The notes under the pieces are model-generated. The model was not told the origin of the DNA. It saw nothing but the letters and a program-made list of their open reading frames with translations, and ran no database searches. Position numbers and translations under genes: made by a program. A DNA stretch of 64,000 bases from Pseudomonas segetis (GTDB taxonomy: Bacteria; Pseudomonadota; Gammaproteobacteria; Pseudomonadales; Pseudomonadaceae), in the NCBI RefSeq assembly GCF_900188155.1, contig NZ_FZOG01000003.1:434001-498000 (forward strand). The letters run 5' to 3'. The stretch's first letter is position 1, and each line of letters begins with the position of its first letter. Positions 64,000 to 64,000 of this stretch are shown here, in pieces.

Positions 64000-64000
64000 C

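Overview
The window reads as chromosome of a Pseudomonas, most like the P. fluorescens/P. putida side of the genus. The evidence is a GC-rich sequence, the rsd(algQ)-algP pair with its lysine/proline/alanine repeat tail, a Mg-type HemB, the divergently arranged ppk and ppx, trxA-rho-ubiD, 6S RNA between zapA and the 5-formyl-THF cyclo-ligase gene, pepP-ubiH-ubiI, and a gcvT-gcvH-gcvP cluster. From memory this order matches the rsd-to-gcv stretch of other pseudomonads; I could not run an alignment.

Bases 1-44467 are a conserved housekeeping block. It holds regulation (rsd, algP, rho, 6S RNA), ribosome rescue (ABC-F), iron import (a cytochrome c-FTR1 fusion and a two-gene FbpAB-like transporter with a Fur box), heme (hemB), polyphosphate (ppk/ppx), ubiquinone (ubiD, ubiH, ubiI), cell division (zapA and a ZapB-like coiled coil), one-carbon metabolism (cyclo-ligase, glycine cleavage), a diguanylate cyclase and an orphan GspE/PilB-type ATPase. 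Several genes have RNA-level structure in their leaders, most strikingly gcvP.

At 44553-46156 sits an IS1182-type insertion sequence whose transposase is frameshifted, so that the catalytic Glu region is out of frame. Gene content changes character here.

Bases 46157-64000 are accessory in style. Seven transcription factors (TetR, three LysR, ArsR, AraC, MerR) are interleaved with small redox, detoxification and hydrolase genes: GST, SDR, two F420-oxidoreductase-fold proteins, two isochorismatase-fold hydrolases, a RidA-like protein, a YgiN-like monooxygenase, two-domain MDR quinone reductase, alpha/beta hydrolase and acetoacetate decarboxylase-like protein. There is also a leuA with its own leader peptide, probably a second copy. 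Two LysR/isochorismatase pairs share the same divergent arrangement 7 kb apart. Two self-contained switches can be read from the DNA: a TetR/GST divergent promoter with two symmetric operators, and an ArsR/MDR/monooxygenase unit with three copies of one operator, where arsR itself looks leaderless. I infer a set of separately inducible electrophile, quinone and imine detoxification units rather than one pathway.

I saw no tRNA, rRNA, CRISPR array, prophage or replication origin. The first gene (rsd) and the last (acetoacetate decarboxylase-like) are cut by the window edges.
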